Below, piece by piece: positions 1 through 5,399 of a stretch of 7,289 nt of DNA (position 1 is its first letter; each line of letters starts with the position of its first letter). Position numbers and translations under genes: made by a program. Below the pieces are notes generated by a model. That model worked only from the letters and a program-made list of their open reading frames with translations, was not told the DNA's origin and ran no database searches. This stretch comes from Pseudomonadota bacterium (GTDB taxonomy: Bacteria > Pseudomonadota > Gammaproteobacteria > Acidiferrobacterales > Acidiferrobacteraceae): positions 1 through 7,289 of the forward strand of contig JAJZZU010000123.1 of assembly GCA_021797365.1 (NCBI GenBank), read 5' to 3'.

Positions 1-2
1 CG

Positions 3-113
3 TGCGATTTGGGGCTTCTCGCGGATGCGGCCCAGGCCCATCTGCGCATGGACGATGTCTTGGGGCCCCGCGACCGAATCATGCCCGAAGGTTTTGCAAC
101 ACCTCTTGCATGA
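3..113 (+). CDS. C-terminal tail of an unidentified upstream protein (partial)
   Basis: An open frame enters from the left edge and ends at TGA 111-113. It gives about 36 residues, including the stretch AAQAHLRMDDVLGPRDRIMP, which reads like an amphipathic, ordinary protein C-terminus. Third codon positions are GC-rich until the last few codons. The gene lies on the same strand as the beta-barrel gene downstream, and the roughly 50 bp gap can hold that gene's promoter and ribosome binding site. I do not recognise the family. The antisense frame in the same phase is also open over this stretch but has no start codon near its upstream end, so I prefer the + strand. This is a weak call because so little of the gene is visible. 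Confidence 0.35.
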   Translation, partial: CDLGLLADAAQAHLRMDDVLGPRDRIMPEGFATPLA

Positions 114-134
114 TGTGTGTTAAATGTATATGAT
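106..134 (+). promoter_or_regulatory. Candidate sigma-70 promoter for the beta-barrel gene
   Basis: A -35-like TTGCAT (106-111) and a -10-like TATGAT (129-134) are separated by 17 nt. The -10 matches the TATAAT consensus at five of six bases; the -35 is weak, matching mainly its TTG. The predicted transcription start, near 141, lies downstream of the ATG at 124 and upstream of the GTG at 166. If the promoter is real, the GTG must be the start codon. Confidence 0.35.
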
Positions 135-151
135 TACCACATCCATAAAAT

Positions 152-168
152 GGAGAGTATCGATAGTG
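152..168 (+). promoter_or_regulatory. Ribosome binding site that decides a GTG start
   Basis: GGAGAG (152-157) lies 8 nt before GTG 166-168. No comparable Shine-Dalgarno sequence precedes the in-frame ATG at 124. Starting at 166 places a textbook signal peptide at the extreme N-terminus, whereas the ATG start would add 14 residues in front of it. Confidence 0.6.
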
Positions 169-843
169 AACAGCAAGAAACTCGGCCTCGCCACTCTTGC
201 CGCCTCTTTGCTTACAGCACCCGCCGCCTTTGCCTGGCCCGTCAATGTCTCGGTGGGCGCCTCCACCCTGGGTTTTGGTGTCCAGGTGGCGACCGCCCTC
301 ATTCCCGGCACGCTCGACGCCGCTGTGGGACTGAACCGCTTCAACTACAGCCGAAGCGGCGTTTACACGAGCAGCGGCGACGATATCCCGTACAGCGGGA
401 ACCTGCGTTTCCAGACGATCCCGGTCCTGCTGGACTACTACCCGTTTCATGGGGTTTTCCGCATCACGGGCGGCATGATGGTGAACCAGAACGACATCAG
501 CGCCGTGGCGGGCGGCGGTTCCGGTACCTACACGATCAACGGCGATACCTACACCGCGCAGCAGGTGGGGACCCTCACCGCCCATGTCGGATGGCGGCGC
601 ATCGCACCTTACTTGGGCATCGGCTGGGGCTCCAAGGCCGCCCGGCACTCCGGTTTCTCGATGGGTTTCGATGTGGGCGTGCTCATGACCGGAAGCCCCG
701 ACGTCACCCTGAACGCAAGCGGTTCCGCCAGTGACCAGCCATTGGCGAACGACGTAGCGGCGGCGCAGGCCAAGGCCAACAGCCAGGCGAGCTCCTACCG
801 CTTCTGGCCGGTGATCGGGCTGCGCGTGGGGTATGCGTTCTAG
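166..843 (+). CDS. Secreted outer-membrane beta-barrel protein
   Basis: With the GTG at 166 the product is 225 aa. Residues 1-23 form a Sec signal peptide: the N-terminus has two lysines (MNSKKL), followed by a hydrophobic Ala/Leu core and a cleavage motif ending AFA before Trp24. The rest alternates short amphipathic strands rich in Gly, aromatic and small residues with polar loops, for example GLNRFNYSRSG and GWRRIAPYLGIGWGSK. It ends in RVGYAF, the C-terminal Phe typical of proteins folded by the BAM complex. Length and pattern suggest a small barrel of roughly eight strands in the OmpA-barrel/LomR-like class. A loop near residues 180-205 (ASDQPLANDVAAAQ) is Ala-rich and probably surface-exposed or periplasmic. 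It stands alone, with its own candidate promoter. The ligand and role are unknown; the barrel assignment is good and the family assignment is loose. Confidence 0.75.
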   Translation: MNSKKLGLATLAASLLTAPAAFAWPVNVSVGASTLGFGVQVATALIPGTLDAAVGLNRFNYSRSGVYTSSGDDIPYSGNLRFQTIPVLLDYYPFHGVFRITGGMMVNQNDISAVAGGGSGTYTINGDTYTAQQVGTLTAHVGWRRIAPYLGIGWGSKAARHSGFSMGFDVGVLMTGSPDVTLNASGSASDQPLANDVAAAQAKANSQASSYRFWPVIGLRVGYAF

Positions 844-939
844 GGGCGGGGCAATGCGTCAACCACGATGGCCTTAACCAATCCACGAACCGTTCATCAC
901 CAGGGACGAGAGCGCGCCCAGGTTGTCTTAGGGATTCCT

Positions 940-1593
940 ATGTCGATGTTATCTATCTATTTTGCGGGCCCGGACCTTTTTGACCGCGGGCGGTGGCCCG
1001 GACACACGGCGGAAATCCGGCGAATCTGCGCAAGCCTTCATGTCGATCCGGTGTTTCCGGTCGCCGATACGCCCATTTCCGGCCTGGGGGTCGACAAGCC
1101 CGGCTCTTCGCGGGATGCCAGCGCCATCCGCGACGCCTGCCTACGCGCGATCGACCGCGTTGACGGAGTGATCGTCAACCTGACTCCGTTTCGCGGGGCC
1201 GAGCCCGACTCCGGCTCTGTGGTCGAAGCGACCTATGCTGTTTTCGTGAAAGGCCTGCCGACAGTCGGGTACATCGACTGGTCGGACCCGCGCGTCGACG
1301 TGCACGAGATGTACGGACCGGACGGCAAGCCCCTGGCGGATGACGACGGCGTGCATATCGACCGGCATGGGCGCGTCATCGAACAATTTGGCCTGCCGAT
1401 CAACCTGATGATCGCCACATCGGTGCATGCGTTGATCGAGGGACACGCGACCCGTGAACCGCTCTTGCACCGGGCAATCGAGGCCGTGCGCGCCCTCACC
1501 CTCGGGCAGGCGCCCGATCGGGCGCTCGACGACATTGATGCCATTGCCGCCGCGGGATCCGCAACCGACACAACCCGGCTTAGGGCGCTCTGA
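940..1593 (+). CDS. Nucleoside 2-deoxyribosyltransferase-like enzyme
   Basis: This is a 217-aa cytoplasmic enzyme of the NDT/RCL fold, which cleaves or exchanges the N-glycosidic bond of 2'-deoxynucleosides (or of deoxynucleoside monophosphates in RCL relatives). The N-terminal strand IYFAGPDLF carries Tyr7. It is followed by Asp75 in RVDGVIVN, Asp90 in PDSG and Glu96 in SVVEATYA, which corresponds to the catalytic nucleophile. Near the C-terminus GLPINLMIA supplies the Asn-x-Met (N155, M157) that in characterised NDTs contacts the neighbouring subunit's active site. The insert around residues 120-150 resembles the longer trypanosomatid-type members. ATG 940 is chosen because the family begins at the MSMLSIYFAGP strand and AGGGA (930-934) lies just upstream; ATG 946 is an alternative. 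The 24 extra codons up to 868 look unlike the family. Its stop overlaps the next start by one base (TGATG), so the two are probably co-translated. Substrate preference cannot be read from sequence. Confidence 0.85.
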   Translation: MSMLSIYFAGPDLFDRGRWPGHTAEIRRICASLHVDPVFPVADTPISGLGVDKPGSSRDASAIRDACLRAIDRVDGVIVNLTPFRGAEPDSGSVVEATYAVFVKGLPTVGYIDWSDPRVDVHEMYGPDGKPLADDDGVHIDRHGRVIEQFGLPINLMIATSVHALIEGHATREPLLHRAIEAVRALTLGQAPDRALDDIDAIAAAGSATDTTRLRAL

Positions 1594-2201
1594 TGTCACG
1601 GACGATTACCCCGACTTCGATCCTGATCGGCGATGGCCGCTATTACGATTTCCGGAACCCGTCTCTGGATGGGGTCGATGTCCGTTTTTTGGCGCGGGCG
1701 ATCTCGCGCATCTGCCGGTTCACCGGCCATTGCGACCGATTTTACTCCGTGGCCGAACATAGCGTGTGGGTCTCGCATCTCGTGCCGTCCCACCTAGCCC
1801 GCCAGGCCCTTGTCCACGATCTCCACGAAGCCCTGGTCGGCGATGTGTCGTCGCCACTCAAGGGTGTGATCGGCGCCGAGTATAAACGCCTCGAGCAGGA
1901 GGCATGGGCCCTGGTAGCCGACTTGTGCGGTGTCCCGGTTACGGTCGACCCGCTCGTCAAGCGCGCCGACCTCGTCATGTTGGGGGTCGAGCGCCGGAAA
2001 ATCCTTGCGAATGATAGCGGAGAACCGTGGGACATCCTGCGGGGGATCCCTGATGTCGTAGACGAATACCCGGGGCTGGAATTGGGAAAATCTTCTGACG
2101 AAGCCTTTGATTTCTTCATGAACCGCTATGAGGCCCTGCCGGCGCAGCCCCAGGACGCCTTGAAGGTCTGTCCTCGCTTCGTGGCTTCGGTGGCCCCGTG
2201 A
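1593..2201 (+). CDS. HD-domain phosphohydrolase (YfbR-like, probable 5'-deoxynucleotidase)
   Basis: A 202-aa HD-superfamily metal-dependent hydrolase. The N-terminal block with DFRNP, the ARAISRICRFTGHC segment and FYSVAEHSVWVS is the layout of HD hydrolases common in phages and related to YfbR. Metal-binding residues are visible in order: His56 (AEHS), His75-Asp76 (LVHDLHEALVGD) and Asp126 (KRADLV). Glu79 and Asp84 in HDLHEALVGD match the HDASEVLTGD element of Escherichia coli YfbR, which removes the 5' phosphate from deoxynucleoside monophosphates. SSPLKG then corresponds to TPVK. ATG 1593 overlaps the upstream stop and is preceded by AGGG (1582-1585), 7 nt away. Its product class, deoxynucleosides, would be a substrate for the enzyme encoded just upstream, suggesting a shared pathway. 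Activity on dNMPs is inferred from the family; other HD substrates are possible. Confidence 0.82.
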   Translation: MSRTITPTSILIGDGRYYDFRNPSLDGVDVRFLARAISRICRFTGHCDRFYSVAEHSVWVSHLVPSHLARQALVHDLHEALVGDVSSPLKGVIGAEYKRLEQEAWALVADLCGVPVTVDPLVKRADLVMLGVERRKILANDSGEPWDILRGIPDVVDEYPGLELGKSSDEAFDFFMNRYEALPAQPQDALKVCPRFVASVAP

Positions 2202-2686
2202 GCCGCGTCATCCATCTCGCCCGCATCCCCGCATCGCTGCGTCGGCGGATCCGGCAGGCGGAAACCGGACAGACGCCACCGCCCCGTACCAGTCACGCGC
2301 AAGACCCCGCCGCGCACGATGGACGGCCTGCCGATATCTTGTTCTTGTCGCAAGGCGATTTCACGCCCCACGACATCCTGTGGGCGGCCGTGAACCGTCG
2401 TTGGCCGGACCGGGCCATGCGCGAGTACGCAAAAATGGTCCCGGGCCGGAAGATCCGGGGGGACATCGCGTTCCCGGACGATCGTCTGGTCGTGGAGGTC
2501 GACGGATGGCGTTACCACGGCAAATATCTGGCCGATTTCCGGCGCGACCGTGAACGGCAAAATCTGCTCACGATCGCCGGCTGGCGAATCCTGCGATTCA
2601 CCGCCGGCGCCATCCGGATAGACACGAATGCCTGCTGCGCGCTAATCGCGCTGGCGTTAACTCACGAGGAACGCGACGGTCGATAA
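2198..2686 (+). CDS. Small PD-(D/E)XK nuclease-like protein (DUF559/Vsr-type fold)
   Basis: A 162-aa protein. Residues 1-65 form a basic, partly disordered N-terminus (ASLRRRIRQ, then a Pro-rich stretch). Residues 70-142 carry the nuclease core: REYAKMVPGRKIRGDIAFP with candidate catalytic Asp89, then LVVEVDGWRYHG with Glu100 and Asp102, a helix DFRRDRERQN, and the closing strand GWRILRFTAGAI. This order matches DUF559 and Vsr-like restriction-fold proteins, which are found in phages and islands as stand-alone endonucleases. The GTG start at 2198 overlaps the upstream TGA (GTGA) with no strong Shine-Dalgarno, so translation is probably coupled to the HD gene. DNA cleavage is inferred from the fold; a mismatch, structure-specific or phage-DNA target is equally possible. 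Confidence 0.72.
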   Translation: MSRVIHLARIPASLRRRIRQAETGQTPPPRTSHAQDPAAHDGRPADILFLSQGDFTPHDILWAAVNRRWPDRAMREYAKMVPGRKIRGDIAFPDDRLVVEVDGWRYHGKYLADFRRDRERQNLLTIAGWRILRFTAGAIRIDTNACCALIALALTHEERDGR

Positions 2687-2687
2687 A

Positions 2688-2705
2688 AGCACATGTTCTT
2701 GTGCT
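2688..2705. repeat. Perfect palindrome, probable antitoxin operator
   Basis: AGCACA (2688-2693) and TGTGCT (2700-2705) are exact reverse complements around a 6-base centre. The palindrome begins 2 bases after the stop of the nuclease gene and overlaps the predicted -35 box of the toxin-antitoxin promoter. Ribbon-helix-helix antitoxins usually repress their own promoter by binding such repeats, so it is a plausible operator. No T-run follows, which argues against a terminator. Confidence 0.45.
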
Positions 2706-2727
2706 ACACATAATAATGGGGTATAAG
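2699..2727 (+). promoter_or_regulatory. Candidate promoter of the RHH/PIN toxin-antitoxin operon
   Basis: TTGTGC (2699-2704) and TATAAG (2722-2727) are separated by exactly 17 nt in a locally AT-rich stretch between two GC-rich genes. The predicted transcript would begin near 2734 and leave a short leader of about 25 nt before ATG 2760. The -35 lies inside the right arm of the palindrome, which fits repression by the antitoxin. Confidence 0.5.
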
Positions 2728-2759
2728 AGATTACCTTCATCATCTATGAAACAAAGCCC

Positions 2760-3095
2760 ATGCCGAACATCACATTTGTTTTAGATGAGAAACTACTCCG
2801 GGAGGTCAAGGTCATCGCAGCCCGGTACGACACGTCTCTCAATGCCTTGGTGCGAGACTACTTTCAGCATTTGGCGCATTCCGGCCTCGGCTCCGAAGGC
2901 CGGATGGACGGAAACCTGCAAACGCTGTTCCGCTATTCCGTCGGGTACCTGACACGGAAGGAAGCGCGCGAGTCATTGGGGACCGACGATGCTCGCTTGA
3001 CTCAGCTTTTACGAATGGCCGGATTCCCGCCGCCGCGCTCGCCAAAAGCCGAGGAGGACGCCCAGGTCGATAAGACCCTGGAATTGTTGGGATGA
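2760..3095 (+). CDS. Ribbon-helix-helix antitoxin of a PIN toxin-antitoxin pair
   Basis: A 111-aa protein. Residues 3-8 (NITFVL) form the DNA-contacting strand, and residues 9-22 and 25-38 the two helices of an Arc/CopG-like ribbon-helix-helix fold (DEKLLREVKVIAARYD, then SLNALVRDYF). A Gly-rich linker leads to a second segment, residues 56-92 (FRYSVGYLTRKEAR and LTQLLRMAGFPPP), which resembles the helical UPF0175 antitoxin motif. The charged C-terminus probably wraps the toxin. The gene is followed by the toxin with a 4-base overlap (ATGA), the usual antitoxin-first order. ATG 2760 is the first in-frame start; its Shine-Dalgarno is poor, which may limit expression. An operator-like palindrome and a promoter sit upstream, so autoregulation is likely. 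The RHH call is firm; the UPF0175 similarity is by eye only. Confidence 0.75.
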   Translation: MPNITFVLDEKLLREVKVIAARYDTSLNALVRDYFQHLAHSGLGSEGRMDGNLQTLFRYSVGYLTRKEARESLGTDDARLTQLLRMAGFPPPRSPKAEEDAQVDKTLELLG

Positions 3096-3694
3096 ACGTC
3101 GTGCGCGTCATTATCCCTGACGCCGGACCAATCAACACGCTCGCGGCGGCACGTCTGTTGTCCTTGCTCATTGCGCCGGCGCAGATTCGCCTGACGCTGA
3201 TTCAGAGCGTGGTCGACGAGGTCCTCGCCCAATCGGCGGAACTGTCGAAATTCATGGCGGCCCATGCCAGCCGCATAGATGTGATCGAAACCAGCGTGTG
3301 CGCTGACAACAGGGCGCGCCGCGCGCGCGGCGAAATCCTCGGGAAAGGACGAGGCGATCTGGCGATCGCGGACTTTCTACTCAACTATATCGATGATGTG
3401 ACGAAAAACGCCCCCGCATTGTTGATTACCGAGGACAAGAGACTTCTGGGCCGCCTTTCAAAACAAGAAGCGTTCACACCGAACACACATTTCATCACGA
3501 CGGCTGCCTACCTTCGCGCGCTGGAAAACCGGGGTGTCATCGCATCGTTTTCGGATATCTGGCGTTCGATTGTCGACGCCAACGCCAACGATAATCCCGT
3601 CCTGCATCGATCTCCCAATCCCGCAGAAATCAATATTCAATCCGACCCGGAAAGTGCTCTTTTCGAGGACGAGGACAGTCCACACCCGTCGTGA
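3092..3694 (+). CDS. PIN-domain toxin (DUF3368-like ribonuclease)
   Basis: A 200-aa probable metal-dependent RNase, held inactive by the upstream antitoxin. PIN hallmarks appear in order: Asp10 in IIPDAGPINTLA, Glu43 in VVDEVL, Asp89 in GKGRGDLAIADF, and Glu114-Asp115 in LLITEDKRLL, giving the acidic cluster that binds Mg2+/Mn2+. The DAGP start and KGRGDLA block resemble DUF3368 toxins, which often pair with UPF0175-type antitoxins. The start ATG overlaps the antitoxin stop, so translation is coupled. Beyond about residue 160 there is a low-complexity, Asn/Pro- and then acid-rich tail (FEDEDSPHPS) that makes the protein longer than typical PIN toxins of about 130-160 aa. The tail ends where the broken higB remnant begins. 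All key acidic residues are present, so the toxin may be active. Confidence 0.75.
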   Translation: MNVVRVIIPDAGPINTLAAARLLSLLIAPAQIRLTLIQSVVDEVLAQSAELSKFMAAHASRIDVIETSVCADNRARRARGEILGKGRGDLAIADFLLNYIDDVTKNAPALLITEDKRLLGRLSKQEAFTPNTHFITTAAYLRALENRGVIASFSDIWRSIVDANANDNPVLHRSPNPAEINIQSDPESALFEDEDSPHPS

Positions 3695-3702
3695 GTAGAA
3701 TA

Positions 3703-3904
3703 CCCGATAAGCCGAGCCCAGACGAGATCATAGTTCGCCAGCGCGAGCATCTGCGGCCACAACCGGGTAGTGTTTAACGTGGGTGGAAACAAGTACCGGA
3801 TCGTGGTCGAAGTGCAGTATAAGGCGGGAATCGTCTGGGTGAAATTTATAGGAACACATGCACAGTACGACCGCATCAACGTGGAGAGCGTGAATGATTA
3901 TTAA
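3703..3904 (+). pseudogene. higB: 5'-truncated, frameshifted higB toxin remnant
   Basis: Translating 3734-3904 gives FASASICGHNRVVFNVGGNK, then YRIVVEVQYKAG, KFIGTHAQYDRI and a C-terminus SVNDY. This is the conserved second half of HigB-type mRNA interferases (the family pattern is SASILGDNRVVFNIGGNKYR and FIGTHAEYD). In that frame TAG 3731-3733 blocks anything upstream. The matching upstream piece, KPSPDEII (about 3709-3732), is in a different frame, so the two parts are offset by one base. The N-terminal third of the toxin, including the usual start region, is absent because the PIN toxin gene ends at 3694. Its 3' end overlaps the start of higA by 11 bases, the normal higBA arrangement. A 44-aa fragment could begin at GTG 3770 but would lack half of the fold. 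The toxin is most likely dead. Confidence 0.78.
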
Positions 3905-4250
3905 GCCGATTAGAAACGATGGGGACCTGAAGAGGGCATTTCTCCATCTGGAGAGGATTTTCCAAGCTGAAGAAGGCACCGAACAGGCCGACGAGCGTGA
4001 CGTCTTGGTGACGTTGATCGAGGTGTACGAGGATAGGCACTACCATTTTGGGCCTGCGGACCCTGTGGAGGCTATCAAGTTCAGGATGGAGCAAGGAGGG
4101 TTGAATCCTCGCGATCTGGAGCCTTACATCGGCCCGAGCGGGAGAGTATCCGAGGTGCTGAACCGCAAGCGTCCACTTAGTCTGCGGATGGTCAAGCGGC
4201 TACATGAGGGTCTGAAGATTCCCTACGAAAGCTTGCTGGCCGAGACGTGA
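3894..4250 (+). CDS. higA: HigA-type antitoxin, intact but without a working HigB
   Basis: A 118-aa protein of the HigA family. Residues 1-52 are the N-terminal helical region (IKPIRNDGDLKRAF and VLVTLIEVYEDRHY). Residues 57-116 are the Cro/CI-type helix-turn-helix, with the family-typical DPVEAIKFRMEQGGL, DLEPYIGPSGRVSEVLNRKR and LSLRMVKRLHEGLKIP. GGAGAG (3883-3888) lies 5 nt before ATG 3894, inside the end of the higB remnant, so the start is well supported. HigA proteins neutralise HigB and repress the higBA promoter. Here the toxin partner is truncated, so HigA may be a relic, an anti-addiction protein against another element's HigB, or a DNA-binding regulator. The frame is open and undamaged. 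No separate promoter was evident; transcription may come through from the PIN locus. Local GC content is somewhat lower than in the enzyme cassette. Confidence 0.85.
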   Translation: MIIKPIRNDGDLKRAFLHLERIFQAEEGTEQADERDVLVTLIEVYEDRHYHFGPADPVEAIKFRMEQGGLNPRDLEPYIGPSGRVSEVLNRKRPLSLRMVKRLHEGLKIPYESLLAET

Positions 4251-4279
4251 CTGTATGGCGGAGCTTCCCGCGCACCGGG

Positions 4280-4513
4280 TCAGGATCGAGCCGCATCGGA
4301 ATCCCCGAGGTCGATCCCATGCGCGGCCACCCAGGCCATGGCCTCGGCCTCCGTTATCTGCCGGGAACCGCGTTCAGGCCTACCGGTCATGGGTGGGTAC
4401 ACGATGGTTTCGATTCGGTAACCGTTCCCGGTCCTGCAGAGAACGGTTACCTCGCTGTCCACCATGACGACCGCGATCGTCTCATCGGGCAAGCCCACCC
4501 TATCCTGCATCAT
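4280..4513 (-). CDS. Small unidentified protein overlapping the recombinase 3' end
   Basis: A 77-aa protein starting MMQDRVGLPDETIAVVMVDS (ATG at 4513 or 4510) and ending GIDLGDSDAARS. A beta-rich first half (TIAVVMVDSEVTVLCRTGNG, then YRIETIVYPP) is followed by a helix (ITEAEAMAWVAAHG). This resembles many small cytoplasmic island proteins, but I do not recognise a family. It overlaps the recombinase stop by 14 bases and has an AGGAAA Shine-Dalgarno about 10 nt upstream, inside the recombinase gene. That Shine-Dalgarno sits in a perfect inverted repeat (4514-4529). The frame is open further upstream inside the recombinase, but that part is a shadow. It is the last gene of the - strand operon and converges on higA with a gap of 29 bp. 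Confidence 0.55.
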   Translation of the reverse strand: MMQDRVGLPDETIAVVMVDSEVTVLCRTGNGYRIETIVYPPMTGRPERGSRQITEAEAMAWVAAHGIDLGDSDAARS

Positions 4514-5399
4514 CAGGAACGGTTTCCTGCACGACGCCTGGACGGATCCTGGCCTCCTTGCGCACGGCCGCCAGGGTCTTTTCGTCAGGTTCCGGGAGGT
4601 TCGCCGGCCGCCCCCTTCTCCGCCGCGCATAATGATGTCCGGCGGTCTCCGCGCTTGCGTGACCGGCGAGCGCCGCCACGGTGCGCCGGTCGTAGACGCG
4701 CTTGGCGTTCGCGACCCATTGGTGACGCGACGAATACAAGGATATCCGCAACTTGCGGCGCGGCCAGACGCGCCGGGCGGCCATGAAGAGGACCTTGCGC
4801 ACGCCGCCGTAGAGTTTGCGAAAATCCGCGTGTTCCTGGACCACGCGAATCATCTCCTGGATGACCTCCCGTTCCCCGCGAGTAAGGTTGCGTAGACGAA
4901 GACGGCGCATGGGACCATTGCCGCGCCCGTTGGTGGCCTTGGCATTCACCACGGTCAGGATCTCCGCTTCCGGGTCGAAGTGTGCCTCGCGCCATTCGGA
5001 CGGACGCAGCCCCGTGAGGATGCCGGCCTGGAGCCAGATGCGCGCGGCTCGCGCGTAGCGCGAGGTCGAGGCGGCAAGTGCCGCGGTAAGCGCGTCAGCC
5101 TCCTCGGGCGCGAGCCCCTTCTGTTTTTTCTGCGACGTCCGGGCCTCGCGGGTCATCGTGAATTCGGGACGTGCATACCGGATCCAATCCGCCGCCTCCT
5201 GGTAACCGGAGGACTCCAGGTAGTAATGCAAAGCAGCGCGATATATCCTCCAGGTAGCCTTGCACCAGCTCGAGGTCTCGCCCTGCAAAGTGATGCGGCG
5301 CGCGGCATCCAGGGGATCGGCCTTCCAGTCGCCCTGCCGGTCCAGCAGGGTCCGGGCGAGCTGCGCGTAATAGGTCTCCGTTTCCGGTGTGCGACTCAT
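4500..5399 (-). CDS. Tyrosine recombinase / integrase
   Basis: A 299-aa site-specific recombinase. Residues 1-90 form the N-terminal, core-binding (SAM-like) helical domain (SWCKATWRIYRAALHYYLES). Residues 95-262 form the catalytic domain. The active-site set reads Arg132 (GILTGLRPSEW), Lys154 in the beta-hairpin (VVNAKATNG), Arg225 in SLYSSRHQW, His247 in ALAGHAS and the nucleophile Tyr257 in HHYARR, ten residues after the His. Box II is Tyr-x-x-Arg-His rather than the usual His-x-x-Arg. About 40 residues follow the tyrosine: a basic patch RRRRGRP and then a helix. ATG 5399 directly follows the TAG of the upstream gene with no strong Shine-Dalgarno, so translation probably restarts from that gene. 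It could integrate or excise the element, resolve multimers or invert DNA. No flanking attachment repeat was found. Confidence 0.87.
   Translation of the reverse strand: MSRTPETETYYAQLARTLLDRQGDWKADPLDAARRITLQGETSSWCKATWRIYRAALHYYLESSGYQEAADWIRYARPEFTMTREARTSQKKQKGLAPEEADALTAALAASTSRYARAARIWLQAGILTGLRPSEWREAHFDPEAEILTVVNAKATNGRGNGPMRRLRLRNLTRGEREVIQEMIRVVQEHADFRKLYGGVRKVLFMAARRVWPRRKLRISLYSSRHQWVANAKRVYDRRTVAALAGHASAETAGHHYARRRRGRPANLPEPDEKTLAAVRKEARIRPGVVQETVPDDAG
4514..4529 (-). promoter_or_regulatory. Hairpin covering the ribosome binding site of the 77-aa gene
   Basis: On the - strand, CAGGAA, a four-base loop and TTCCTG form a perfect 6-bp stem ending directly before the ATGATG start. 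The Shine-Dalgarno AGGAA lies in the first arm. When ribosomes finish the recombinase they would melt this stem, so it may couple translation of the small gene to that of the recombinase. A 6-bp repeat inside coding DNA may also be chance. Confidence 0.35.

Noticed and set aside
1..90. A - strand gene running off the left edge
   Set aside because: The antisense frame reads plausibly but has no start codon close to its upstream end (first ATG at 42). The + strand tail with its stop at 113 explains the region more simply, though not certainly.
117..734. A 205-codon + strand frame over the beta-barrel gene
   Set aside because: It is Arg/Pro/His-rich with no family features and lies in another frame of a gene with a clear signal peptide and barrel C-terminus.
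868..939. Upstream extension of the deoxyribosyltransferase to ATG 868
   Set aside because: The added residues do not resemble the family N-terminus, and there is a Shine-Dalgarno-like AGGGA just before ATG 940.
1141..1599. A - strand frame of 152 codons antisense to the deoxyribosyltransferase
   Set aside because: The sense frame carries all the NDT motifs; the antisense frame has a shadow composition and no recognisable motif.
2688..2705. The palindrome as a rho-independent terminator of the nuclease gene
   Set aside because: The stem is only 6 bp with 3 of 6 pairs G-C, and no T-run follows on the + strand.
4251..4279. Possible bidirectional terminator between the convergent genes
   Set aside because: Only a 4-bp GCGG/CCGC repeat around AGCTTC is visible, with no T-tract on either side.
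4247..4895. Two overlapping + strand frames (4247-4786, 4464-4895) after higA
   Set aside because: They are antisense to the recombinase and the small gene, rich in Arg/Pro/Gly and without motifs.
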